Below are positions 16,370 through 23,081 of a DNA stretch of 23,253 nucleotides, one piece after another. The number at the start of each line of letters is the position of its first letter. Within the stretch, counting starts at the first letter, position 1. Origin of the DNA: a virus; the IMG/VR virus record IMGVR_UViG_3300044695_001718, positions 1-23,253 of that record; one strand, given 5' to 3'. Both the position numbers and the translations under genes were made by a program. The notes beneath the pieces are model-generated. The model searched no databases and had not been told where the DNA came from. It was given only the letters and a program-made list of their open reading frames with translations.

Positions 16370-17392
16370 ATGGAAAAAGAATTATTATATGAATTAGTAT
16401 TGGAAGATGAAGACGATGGTGTATTTGCAACATCTTTTGTAGAATCAGGTGCAATTGAAAGAGATTTTGTATTCTTTGGTAAAGAGATAAACTTTCAGGC
16501 AGTTAATGATGATAAAATGTTAGTAGCAGGCCCTTTATTAATTCCAAATAAAAAGATATTAAGAATAGATGGTGAGGGTAAAGCATATTATGTGTTCTTT
16601 ACACCTGAAACAATTGAGAAGATTGCAAGAAGGTTTATGAAGAATAAATACAATGATGCAGTTACCATAGAGCATGATAAGAAGGTAAGTGGAATTAACT
16701 TAACAGAAAGTTGGTTAATTGAAATGGCTTCAAAAGATAAATCTAATATATACGGATATACCCTACCAAAAGGAACATGGTTCGGTGTGTATGATGTAAG
16801 TGGTAATCCTAAAGTATGGGAAGAAGTTAAGAAAGGTATATTTAAAGGATTCAGTATAGAAGGTCTTTTTGAACATAAAGTATCTACAATAAAATTATCA
16901 TTAGATAAAGCTATTGATGAATTATCAGATGATGAAGCAGAAATAGTTCTTTCTAAAATCAAAGCAATGATTAAGAAAGATAAAAGATACGGAAAAGGAC
17001 AAAGAGTAGAAATGGAATCTTATTCTGATTATGGAAATGGTATTTCTAATAATGCTAAGAAAGGAATTGAATTAAACGAAAAGAATGGTAATAAATGTGC
17101 TACTCCGGTAGGTAAAGTAAGAGCTCAGCAATTAGCAAAAGGTGAACCAATTAGTGTAGAAACCATAAAGAGAATGTACTCTTATTTGAGTAGAGCAGAA
17201 ACGTATTACGATGAAAGCGATATGAATGCGTGTGGAACTATATCCTACTTATTGTGGGGTGGTAAAGCCGCACTTTCATATAGCAGAAATAAATTAAGAG
17301 AATTAGGATTACTAACTGAAAATGAATCACCTGTTATATCATCATCATATCCTGGCGAAGTAGCTAAAAAGAAAAAAGATGAATCAAAATAA
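16370..17392 (+). CDS. XkdF-like head maturation protease with extra C-terminal domain
   Basis: A 340-residue protein. Residues about 90-175 contain the pattern of XkdF/Peptidase_S78_2 proteases, named from Bacillus PBSX: H102 in AVTIEHDKKVSG, then S114 in LTESWLIEMAS, then YTLPKGTWFGVYDV, VWEEVKKGIFKGFSIEGLFEH. H102 and S114 are candidate catalytic residues by analogy with HK97-type prohead proteases, which cleave capsid scaffold regions. Residues about 218-313 are a separate domain with KCATPVGKVRAQQLAKGEP, ISVETIKRMYSYLSRAE and ACGTISYLLWGGKAALSYS, a pattern (G-R-A-R-x-L-A-x-G then helix, then W-G-G) I know from many phage portal and protease fusions but without known function. A Lys-rich tail follows. 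Lying after the tape measure and some 15.5 kb from the capsid gene is unusual. Its end overlaps the next gene by 14 bases. Confidence 0.8.
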   Translation: MEKELLYELVLEDEDDGVFATSFVESGAIERDFVFFGKEINFQAVNDDKMLVAGPLLIPNKKILRIDGEGKAYYVFFTPETIEKIARRFMKNKYNDAVTIEHDKKVSGINLTESWLIEMASKDKSNIYGYTLPKGTWFGVYDVSGNPKVWEEVKKGIFKGFSIEGLFEHKVSTIKLSLDKAIDELSDDEAEIVLSKIKAMIKKDKRYGKGQRVEMESYSDYGNGISNNAKKGIELNEKNGNKCATPVGKVRAQQLAKGEPISVETIKRMYSYLSRAETYYDESDMNACGTISYLLWGGKAALSYSRNKLRELGLLTENESPVISSSYPGEVAKKKKDESK

Positions 17393-17711
17393 TATTCATA
17401 AAAAACTAATTCAGTTTGCACCACAAACTATTTCATTATCTAAATTTCAGGACCTATTAGAAAGTAGTGATAGAGGTAATAAGATAAGAGTTGAGTGGGA
17501 AACATTAGAAGGTAATAGAGATTATTATTGGATGTGGTGGGATAGTGGTGCATATGTTGGTGATGAAGCAAGTGAAACTAAAGCAAGTGAAGGTATGTTT
17601 AATATACAAACTACTCTAACATCAGATAGTGGAAGGAAAGTATGGAGAACATTAACCTTACAAACTGTAACTAAATGTAGATTTGAAGGTAAATTATATA
17701 TTGTTAAGTAA
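17379..17711 (+). CDS. Small Trp-rich protein of unknown function
   Basis: A 110-residue protein overlapping the protease gene by 14 bases, so its translation is coupled. After a short helix (SKFQDLLESSD) it has strands with RVEWETLEGNRDYYWMWW, a Ser/Glu/Ala turn, and then KVWRTLTLQTVTKCRFEGKLYIVK in pieces, which suggests a small beta barrel. No membrane segment, no known motif. Context (between head protease and small virion proteins) suggests a head or neck accessory, but I do not recognise the family. Confidence 0.65.
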   Translation: MNQNNIHKKLIQFAPQTISLSKFQDLLESSDRGNKIRVEWETLEGNRDYYWMWWDSGAYVGDEASETKASEGMFNIQTTLTSDSGRKVWRTLTLQTVTKCRFEGKLYIVK

Positions 17712-17750
17712 AAAGAATTTAATAATTGTTAAATAATAAAATAAAAAATT

Positions 17751-18011
17751 ATGGCGAATAAAATTGCAAACGAAAAAAACTATGTTACCAACCCACAATT
17801 TAGTGGTGGATTAAATGTTACTGGTTCTATACAAGGAACTCCATTACCATTTGTAGCTATTGGTTTATATGTTGGACAAACAGGAAACTTAGTTGGAACA
17901 ACAGTAGATGGTAGTGTTATTACAATGGTATCAGCTAGTGGATTTATTCCAGGTCTTTTCAGTCAAGTAAGTTCATCTTCTACATGTGGTAGTATTGTAG
18001 CATTAAGATAA
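17751..18011 (+). CDS. Small structural-type protein
   Basis: An 86-residue protein with the opening NKIANEKNYVTNPQFSGGLNVTGS, i.e. a fibre-like Gly/Ser start, then GLYVGQTGNLVGTTVDGSV and a final VSASGFIPGLFSQVSSS. The last part, a strand-turn unit with SASGFIPGLFSxVSxSSTxxxIVAL, I recall from small virion genes in aquatic phages. No signal or membrane segment. It lies between the Trp-rich protein and the glycine-rich adhesin and may be a short appendage or fibre cap. Confidence 0.6.
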   Translation: MANKIANEKNYVTNPQFSGGLNVTGSIQGTPLPFVAIGLYVGQTGNLVGTTVDGSVITMVSASGFIPGLFSQVSSSSTCGSIVALR

Positions 18012-18029
18012 TCAAATAAATTAATTCTA

Positions 18030-18884
18030 ATGCTTTGGAATAACAACTATAACATTGTTGAATCAATTGACCAAAAATTAACTAGAGGTGGTGTACCTCC
18101 ATTGACTGTTGACTATTTAGTAGTTGGCGGTGGTGGGGCAGGACAAGTAGCTGTATTTGGAAATGAATATGCAGGTGGTGGGGCAGGTGGATTTGTAACA
18201 GGTTCATTTGTAGCTGCATTTAATGTACCATTTACAATTACAGTAGGTGCTGGAGCATTCGCTTCATCATCAAATATGAATGTAGGTCAACAATCAACCT
18301 TTTATGGTGTAAACTTTGGAACTCCAATTAATATTATAGCAAGTGGTGGTTTTACAACTGACCCTTATAGTGGATACCCACAACATATTCCAGGAGGTAG
18401 TGGAAGCGTATGTGGTGGAAGTGGTAGATATTATGGTGGTGGCGGAGGAGGAGGTATGAGTGCCGGTAATCCTGCAACTTGTTCATTTAATAATAATGGT
18501 GGTAATGGAGGTGATGCAATCGCATGGTATAGTGGGTCATTTGCAGGCGGTGGTGGCGGCGGTGTTATAGGATTAGCAGGTGAAACTCCAGGAGCAGGCG
18601 GCGGTGGTGGTTCAACAAATGGTAGAAGTGGTGGAGATGGTGGTCAATTTACATCACCTGGTTTACCTCCTGTAGAAAATAGTGGTGGAGGTGGTGGAGG
18701 TAATGGTAACAATAACCTATATCCAGCATCAAACGGAGCGAGTGGTAGTGTAATATTAAGATATCCATATTCAGCAGCAGAGTTTGCTATACCATATGCA
18801 ACAGGTGGTGATAGGTATGTGTATGATGGTTATGTATATCACAGATTTAATAGTGATGGAACATTTGCAACATTTGCAAGATAA
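18030..18884 (+). CDS. Glycine-rich adhesin, possible receptor-binding protein
   Basis: A 284-residue protein with VDYLVVGGGGAG at about 27-38 followed by AGGGAGGFVTGSF, the opening of glycine-rich receptor-binding proteins in phages, and long poly-Gly runs (several stretches of five to seven Gly between about 130 and 235). This matches glycine-rich domains that in adhesins such as phage S16 gp38 form polyglycine II helices, with variable loops between them contacting the host surface. The end (SVILRYPYSAAEF, then YVYDGYVYHRFNSDGTFATF) is the usual closing strand set. Two Cys at about 130 and 150 may bridge a loop. Likely sits at the tip of a fibre and decides host range; that is an inference from the family. 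Confidence 0.75.
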   Translation: MLWNNNYNIVESIDQKLTRGGVPPLTVDYLVVGGGGAGQVAVFGNEYAGGGAGGFVTGSFVAAFNVPFTITVGAGAFASSSNMNVGQQSTFYGVNFGTPINIIASGGFTTDPYSGYPQHIPGGSGSVCGGSGRYYGGGGGGGMSAGNPATCSFNNNGGNGGDAIAWYSGSFAGGGGGGVIGLAGETPGAGGGGGSTNGRSGGDGGQFTSPGLPPVENSGGGGGGNGNNNLYPASNGASGSVILRYPYSAAEFAIPYATGGDRYVYDGYVYHRFNSDGTFATFAR

Positions 18885-18890
18885 AATAAT

Positions 18891-19208
18891 ATGCCAGTAG
18901 ATAAACCAAAAAAAGGTGAAAGTAGAGATAAGTATTTATCATATTGTATACCATTAGAAATTAATGCAGGATACGAAAAAGAACAGGCAACAGCAATTTG
19001 TATTTCATATTACGATAGGGATAAGATGAGTAAGATTAACGATACATCTGCAAAAGTAATGGCAAGAGTAGTATATGATACAAAGTATAAAGGTATCAAT
19101 CTAAAAGATGCAAATGACCCTTGTACTGAGGGATATGAACAATACGGAATGAAAGATATGGATGGTAGAGAAGTTCCTAATTGTATACCAATAAAAGAAG
19201 ATAAGTAA
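18891..19208 (+). CDS. Small protein with two paired-cysteine phage motifs
   Basis: A 105-residue protein with two short conserved-looking units. Unit one (about 5-42): KPKKGESRDKYLSYCIPLEI then GYEKEQATAICISYYD, a Cys-Pro and Ala-Ile-Cys pattern I know from many Bacteroidetes phage proteins, often joined to proteases. Unit two (about 75-100): DPCTEGYEQYGMKD and GREVPNCIPI, the P-C-x-x-G-Y-E-x-x-G-x-K ... V-P-N-C-x-P motif seen in numerous phage ORFs. The four Cys could bind a metal or form two disulfides. No function is known to me. Its stop overlaps the next start by one base. Confidence 0.65.
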   Translation: MPVDKPKKGESRDKYLSYCIPLEINAGYEKEQATAICISYYDRDKMSKINDTSAKVMARVVYDTKYKGINLKDANDPCTEGYEQYGMKDMDGREVPNCIPIKEDK

Positions 19209-19384
19209 TGTTCGGATTTGATGATTGTACAAAAAAGATATTGCAATTGGAATTAACAATTGAACATCAGCAAAATCAGATGGATGAATTACGTTCTATT
19301 GTATTATCATTAGTAACTCAAATAGATAAATTACAAAACGAAATACACACATTAACGGAAACTAAATACGGAAAAGGAATATAA
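19208..19384 (+). CDS. Small coiled-coil protein
   Basis: A 58-residue frame (MFGFDDCTKKILQLELTIEH at the start). From residue 10 to 50 the hydrophobic residues fall at coiled-coil spacing (LQLELTIEHQQ, QMDELRSIVLSLV, IDKLQNEIHTL). It shares a TAATG overlap with the gene before and one with the gene after, the same arrangement used elsewhere in the operon, which supports it being translated. No membrane segment or signal. A short oligomerising protein is all that can be said. Confidence 0.7.
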   Translation: MFGFDDCTKKILQLELTIEHQQNQMDELRSIVLSLVTQIDKLQNEIHTLTETKYGKGI

Positions 19385-19503
19385 TGGCAAAAGGAATGAA
19401 CGCGGCAGTAAAAGTGCTGAAAAGTAAAAAGAAAGGTAAAGCGAAAAAAGGAAAAGGACCCAAGGATAAACCAACAAAAAAGAATGTTGGACAAGGTAGA
19501 TAG
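19384..19503 (+). CDS. Very small Lys-rich basic protein
   Basis: A 39-residue protein with about 14 Lys and one Arg, no aromatic residue and two acidic residues or fewer (centre SKKKGKAKKGKGPKDKPTKK). It begins at the last base of the preceding stop codon (TAATG). The composition is of a nucleic-acid binding tail, as in small basic proteins packed with phage DNA. It closes the late operon; the next recognisable elements are terminators. Function is inferred from charge alone. Confidence 0.6.
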   Translation: MAKGMNAAVKVLKSKKKGKAKKGKGPKDKPTKKNVGQGR

Positions 19504-19583
19504 AAATCTCAGCAAAATAGGAAATAACCTAATCGTCAACCCTCAAATATAAAAGTAAGGTAATCATACCAAAAGTGATTAAG

Positions 19584-19614
19584 ACCCGTTAATTAAAAGC
19601 TAATGGGTTTTTTT
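19584..19614 (+). terminator. Intrinsic terminator ending the late operon
   Basis: Bases 19584-19591 (ACCCGTTA) pair with 19601-19608 (TAATGGGT), eight pairs with one G-T, a nine-base loop, followed by seven T (19608-19614). It begins 81 bases after the last stop of the late operon. Confidence 0.8.
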
Positions 19615-19631
19615 GTGTCTTTATGTTTTTT

Positions 19632-19652
19632 ACCCTAAAAAGTGGGTTTTTT
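19632..19652 (+). terminator. Second, weaker terminator hairpin
   Basis: ACCC (19632-19635) and GGGT (19644-19647) can pair around an eight-base loop and are followed by six T in all. The stem is short, so it may only back up the terminator 20 bases upstream. Its ACCC...GGGT and T run resemble that terminator's outer stem. Confidence 0.4.
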
Positions 19653-19663
19653 CTAATTAATTG

Positions 19664-19762
19664 GTTATCAACGAGTTATAAACACCTCATTTTCAACGAC
19701 TTATACCCAAATATTACGATTTTTTTACATATAATAAAAATATATACATAACTTGTTGATAC
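19664..19762 (+). repeat. Iteron-like repeats with AT-rich flank, possible replication origin
   Basis: GTTATCAAC at 19664-19672 and GTTATAAAC at 19675-19683 are 11 bases apart start to start, about one helical turn. TCAACGAGTTATA at 19668-19680 recurs as TCAACGACTTATA at 19693-19705 (12 of 13). An inverted relative, GTTGATAC, lies at 19755-19762. Between the last two is a nearly pure A/T stretch. The unit is also loosely DnaA-box-like (TTATCAACG against TTATCCACA). The position between late genes and the helicase is one where phage origins are found. No biochemical evidence; inference. Confidence 0.35.
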
Positions 19763-19796
19763 TCAATAAAGAACTTTTCAAAATAGTTTCAAAAGC

Positions 19797-19829
19797 AGTA
19801 GGAAAGTCCTAAATATAGTCGTATCTTTG
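19797..19829 (+). promoter_or_regulatory. Candidate promoter for the replication region
   Basis: TATCTTTG at 19822-19829 is a full match to the Bacteroidetes -7 box TAnnTTTG. Nineteen bases upstream lies AGTAGG (19797-19802), which keeps only four of six bases of the ATTTGG box seen in the other candidates, so this promoter may be weaker or need an activator. It is 75 bases before the first gene of the region. Confidence 0.5.
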
Positions 19830-19903
19830 AGTTGTCTCCGTTCGGTAATTGAATAGGGATATATTATTAATTAAACAAAGGGTGGTGACCTACACTAAAA
19901 CAA

Positions 19904-20089
19904 ATGGCAAATATGACACAATTAGAAAAAGAAAAATTAGCACCACAATTTTGGGAATTAATTAAAGTATGGAAAATTAATCAAAATGATGAAAAAATAC
20001 CTGAAATGGTTTCCAACTTAACAAAAGAAGAAAATGAATATTTTCAACTTATGAAAAGAATGGTAGAAATGGAAATTATAATATTATAA
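19904..20089 (+). CDS. Small helical protein of unknown function
   Basis: A 61-residue protein, first of the replication region and followed by its own terminator, so probably expressed as a single-gene transcript. Predominantly helical and charged (TQLEKEKLAPQFWELIKVWK, then LTKEENEYFQLMKRMVEMEI) with no known motif. The ATG at 19904 follows an A-rich leader; a second ATG at 19913 is possible. Short early phage proteins like this often act on host factors, but nothing in the sequence says which. Confidence 0.6.
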   Translation: MANMTQLEKEKLAPQFWELIKVWKINQNDEKIPEMVSNLTKEENEYFQLMKRMVEMEIIIL

Positions 20090-20092
20090 AAT

Positions 20093-20117
20093 AAGGGGAA
20101 TTAATTTTCCCCTTTTT
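20093..20117 (+). terminator. Intrinsic terminator after the 61-residue gene
   Basis: AAGGGGAA (20093-20100) pairs perfectly with TTCCCCTT (20107-20114) around TTAATT, and the T run extends to 20117. It lies three bases after the stop codon. Its partial efficiency would set the ratio between the small gene and the helicase, as no good promoter is seen between it and the next start. Confidence 0.8.
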
Positions 20118-20129
20118 AATTACAAACAT

Positions 20130-20279
20130 ATGGCAAACGAATTAACATTGGAAAGATTAGCGGAAGCTATCATTAAAACAACAAAAGAAGTTCGGCAATT
20201 AAAAGCTGAATTAGAAAAAGTACAATTGTATTTAAGAGAACAACATAAATTAAAACAACAATTAAACACTAAAAAATAA
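20130..20279 (+). CDS. Small coiled-coil protein upstream of helicase
   Basis: A 49-residue frame between the terminator and the helicase gene. Nearly all of it is a charged helix with coiled-coil spacing (LTLERLAEAIIKTT, then VRQLKAELEKVQLYLREQ). The stop is three bases before the helicase ATG, so the two are co-translated. It may be a helicase partner by position; no motif supports this further. Confidence 0.6.
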   Translation: MANELTLERLAEAIIKTTKEVRQLKAELEKVQLYLREQHKLKQQLNTKK

Positions 20280-20282
20280 ACT

Positions 20283-22493
20283 ATGAGTAATTTAAAATTA
20301 AGTTATCAAAATATTATTGATAAAACAGGAATTGAAGATAGAACATATCAAAGAGATTTTTTAACAAATCCAATATATCAAATACCAAATAAACCAATTG
20401 TATTAGGTGCTGGAACATCATCTGGTAAAACTATTATGGCGATTCTTAAATTAATTATGTTCTATAAAAATAGAAATAATAAAAATAAACAATCTTTAGT
20501 AATTCCTGCGTTTCATGAAATTTTAAGAGATAATTTTATGGAACAATTAAATGAAATTGAAAAAATGTATGGTAAATTACCGTTTAGTTATATTGAAATA
20601 AAAGGAAAAAATACTAACGTTAAAATTAAAGAAGCATTAAAAATTGGTATAAATGTAATTATTTGTTTACCACAAACAACTTTTAATAATTCTTTATTAT
20701 TTAAAAATAAAATTGAATGGTTTTATTTTGATGAAGCACATTATTTTTATTTGAACACAATGTGTCAGAAAATGTTAAAACAAATTAAACCAAAATTTCA
20801 GTTATTAATGACAGGTTCGGTTTCAAAATATAATTCAATGCGTAATGATTATTTGATTAAATATGTTTGTGTTAATGAATTACATAAATTAGGATTAGTT
20901 TCAAACCCAAAAATTGAATTAATTCAATCATCATATGATTTAAAAAATACAGATTATCGTTCAGTTTGGGGTAGTTTAAAACAAAGTAAAACTTCAAATA
21001 GTATAAAAAATACTGAAGCATTATATTCAGTTGCAAAAGAAATGGTTTTAACTTTAAAAAATAAATTTCCAAATTTAATAACTAACAAATATTATGGAAA
21101 AAGAGCAGTTAGAATATTTGGAGACATTGATAAAACTATTATGATATGTAATAGTATTCCACAAGCTGAATGCTTTTATCATATTTTATACCCTGAATTA
21201 AAAGGTAAAGTATTAATTTCTCATAGTGAAACAGATAGAGAAGATTGGGATAACTTTAATAAATTTAAAACAGATGATACTAAATTATTAATTGTAGTTA
21301 ATCAAGGTAGAATTGGGTTTTCAATGAAAGAATTATTTAATATTGTTGATTTTTCAATGAGTAAAGATTTTGAAATTATTCAACAAATGTTTGGTAGATT
21401 ATTAAGGGTATCAGAAATTAATCCTACTAAACAAAAAATATATTATAAAGTATCTACTACGGATTTAGCTAAATGGTATGAATATGTAATGAGATGCGTG
21501 ATGTGTTTAATGCATATTGATTGGTATTCAACATATAAAGGTGATAAAAATCAGTTTAAGTTTCCAAGAATTGTTAAACAAAGACAACAAACTAATAATT
21601 TAAAAAAACCAACAAATAAATCTAAAGCAAATAATTTTAAAATTTCAGATGAATTTCCATTAGATTTAAATTATGTTAATTATGTTGAACAAAATATGCA
21701 ATCAGAATTTGCTACTTATGCATGGTGGGATTTAAAAGATGCATTAAATGAATTATATAATAGAGAATATATTTCATTTGAAGAAGCAAGAAATATTGTT
21801 TGGAGCTTTAATTTAAAAAACCAAAATGATTGGAGAGAATTTTCAAAAACTATTAGAAAAGAATATGGTATTCCATCTCAACCTGAAATTCATTATTCTA
21901 AAGAATGGTTATCATTTCAAGATTGGATTGGAACTAATAAAGGTTCTAATGGTAAACAATTTTTATCATTTGAAGATGCAAAAAAATATGTAAAAAAATT
22001 AAAATTTAAATCTAGAAATGATTGGAGTAATTGGAAAACAAATAGACCATCAAATATTCCTTCTACACCTAGAAATGCATATAAAGATGAATGGAAAGGT
22101 TGGGGAGATTTTTTAGGAACTGGTACAATGGCTCCACAAAATAAAAATATTATGACATTAGAACAGGCTAAAAAATGGGTTAAATCTAAAAAAGTAAAAA
22201 CTTCTACTGAATTTAATAATCTATGGAAAGATGCATTATTACCTGATAATATGCCAAAGGCTGGTGCTGGATATTACAAAGTAAGTTGGCCTAGTTTTTT
22301 ACAAAATGGTAATGATAAAGTAGATTTTTTATCATTTACAAAAGCTAGAAAATATGTAAGAACATTATCATTAAGTTCACAAAAAGAATGGAATAAATAT
22401 TCTAAAACTGAAAGGCCTAATAATATACCAAGTAATCCAAAAAATGTTTACAAAAATGAATGGATAGGATTTGATAATTGGTTAGGTAAATAA
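20283..22493 (+). CDS. SF2 helicase with four C-terminal integrase-like repeats
   Basis: A 736-residue protein. The first ~440 residues are a superfamily 2 helicase/translocase core: Walker A GAGTSSGKT (42-50, K49), DEAH box (D150-H153), motif III LLMTGS, motif V VVNQGRIGFS, motif VI QQMFGRLLR (367-375, Arg fingers R372/R375). Residues about 494-557, 558-620, 621-679 and 680-736 are four repeats of a ~60-residue unit: (F/Y)LSFEDAKKYV, then W-x-x-(Y/W/F)-x-K, then IPSxPxxxYKxEWxG(F/W)xD(W/F)(L/I)G; the third is most divergent. Such units are known as phage-integrase-like SAM repeats in aquatic viruses and algae, probably DNA-binding. Helicase motor joined to DNA-binding repeats suggests a replication or recombination role. 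By eye the gene is clearly more AT-rich than the virion genes (sampled lines near 17-22% GC against 33-37%), which hints at separate acquisition. Confidence 0.85.
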   Translation: MSNLKLSYQNIIDKTGIEDRTYQRDFLTNPIYQIPNKPIVLGAGTSSGKTIMAILKLIMFYKNRNNKNKQSLVIPAFHEILRDNFMEQLNEIEKMYGKLPFSYIEIKGKNTNVKIKEALKIGINVIICLPQTTFNNSLLFKNKIEWFYFDEAHYFYLNTMCQKMLKQIKPKFQLLMTGSVSKYNSMRNDYLIKYVCVNELHKLGLVSNPKIELIQSSYDLKNTDYRSVWGSLKQSKTSNSIKNTEALYSVAKEMVLTLKNKFPNLITNKYYGKRAVRIFGDIDKTIMICNSIPQAECFYHILYPELKGKVLISHSETDREDWDNFNKFKTDDTKLLIVVNQGRIGFSMKELFNIVDFSMSKDFEIIQQMFGRLLRVSEINPTKQKIYYKVSTTDLAKWYEYVMRCVMCLMHIDWYSTYKGDKNQFKFPRIVKQRQQTNNLKKPTNKSKANNFKISDEFPLDLNYVNYVEQNMQSEFATYAWWDLKDALNELYNREYISFEEARNIVWSFNLKNQNDWREFSKTIRKEYGIPSQPEIHYSKEWLSFQDWIGTNKGSNGKQFLSFEDAKKYVKKLKFKSRNDWSNWKTNRPSNIPSTPRNAYKDEWKGWGDFLGTGTMAPQNKNIMTLEQAKKWVKSKKVKTSTEFNNLWKDALLPDNMPKAGAGYYKVSWPSFLQNGNDKVDFLSFTKARKYVRTLSLSSQKEWNKYSKTERPNNIPSNPKNVYKNEWIGFDNWLGK

Positions 22494-22505
22494 TTTCGTT
22501 ACAAA

Positions 22506-22538
22506 ATTTGGCTGATACTTATATTTGTTGTATCTTTA
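22506..22538 (+). promoter_or_regulatory. Candidate promoter for the DUF1376 gene
   Basis: ATTTGG at 22506-22511, a 19-base spacer, and TATCTTTA at 22531-22538 (seven of eight to TAnnTTTG including free positions). An overlapping TATATTTG at 22520-22527 is a second -7-like match without an upstream partner at the right distance. It starts 13 bases after the helicase stop and 42 bases before the next ATG. Confidence 0.65.
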
Positions 22539-22579
22539 AGATATGATAAACATATTATTAACATAAAAAACACAACACA

Positions 22580-23053
22580 ATGGCAAAAGACCCAGCAGTA
22601 TTGTTCTATACATCAGATTTTCTGAGTGGAACACTAACAATGAATTACGAACAGAAAGGTAAATATATTACTTTACTGTGTTACCAACATCAGCAAGGAT
22701 TTTTATTAGAAGAAGATTTCAAAGCAATTTTAGATGGAACTGATAGTAAGGTATTCAATAAGTTTCAAAAACTAGATGATGGAAAGTATTACAATTTAAA
22801 ACTGAAAGTTGAAAGTGAAAGGAGAAAATCTTATACTGAAAGTAGAAGAAACAATAGAACAAAGAAAGATAATGTAGATATGATTAACTTATCTAAATCA
22901 TATGTTAATCGTATGGAAACTGTAACTGGAACTGTAACTGTAACTGATACTTCTATTAATAATACTTCTAGTAATACTGTATATAGTATAGGGGATAAAA
23001 TGAAAATTAAACCATCGGATAAAGAAATAAATGAGTTAGATAATTTGGTATAG
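22580..23053 (+). CDS. DUF1376-type phage replication protein
   Basis: A 157-residue protein. Residues 1-50 (AKDPAVLFYTSDFLSGTLTM, then NYEQKGKYITLLCYQHQQGF) and 66-91 (DDGKYYNLKLKVESERRKSY, ESRRNNR) follow the DUF1376 pattern: D-P-A-x-x-F-Y-x-x-D-F-L-S-G, a winged-helix-like domain, then YYNxxLxxExxxRKxYxESRRNNR. DUF1376 domains begin phage replisome-organiser proteins that bind the origin and recruit helicase loading. Here the part after the basic region is short (ends KPSDKEINELDNLV), so any C-terminal loader-interaction domain is reduced. A hexamer repeat codes for TVTGTVTVTDT in the linker. The gene has its own promoter candidate and lies right after the helicase. Confidence 0.8.
   Translation: MAKDPAVLFYTSDFLSGTLTMNYEQKGKYITLLCYQHQQGFLLEEDFKAILDGTDSKVFNKFQKLDDGKYYNLKLKVESERRKSYTESRRNNRTKKDNVDMINLSKSYVNRMETVTGTVTVTDTSINNTSSNTVYSIGDKMKIKPSDKEINELDNLV
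22919..22951 (+). repeat. Hexanucleotide repeat in replication protein linker
   Basis: Five to six units of ACTG(T/G/A)(A/T) in frame, coding alternating Thr and Val/Gly/Asp. A tract like this is prone to slipped-strand change in whole codons pairs, so linker length may vary among relatives without breaking the frame. Confidence 0.8.
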
Positions 23054-23075
23054 TAGAAAAAATAAATTATATTTG
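23043..23075 (+). promoter_or_regulatory. Candidate promoter for the non-coding unit
   Basis: ATTTGG (23043-23048), 19 bases, TATATTTG (23068-23075), a full match to TAnnTTTG and the best of the promoter candidates. The upstream box lies within the last codons of the replication gene. Transcription should begin about 23080-23082. Confidence 0.7.
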
Positions 23076-23081
23076 TTATAT

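Larger units (their letters stand above)
19504..19903 (+). other. Gene-free 400 bases between late and replication genes
   Basis: No supported coding frame on either strand. In order it holds a short spacer, terminator hairpins at 19584-19608 and 19632-19647, repeats at 19664-19705, a strongly AT-rich stretch at about 19706-19750, a promoter candidate at 19797-19829 and the leader of the next gene. The likely roles are end of the late transcript, possible origin, and start of a new transcript. Confidence 0.75.

Noticed and set aside
19010-19539. Two - strand frames at the end of the late operon
   Set aside because: They lie opposite small + strand genes joined by TAATG overlaps, and one would read through the Lys-rich gene giving a Phe/Leu-rich artefact that only looks like a membrane protein.
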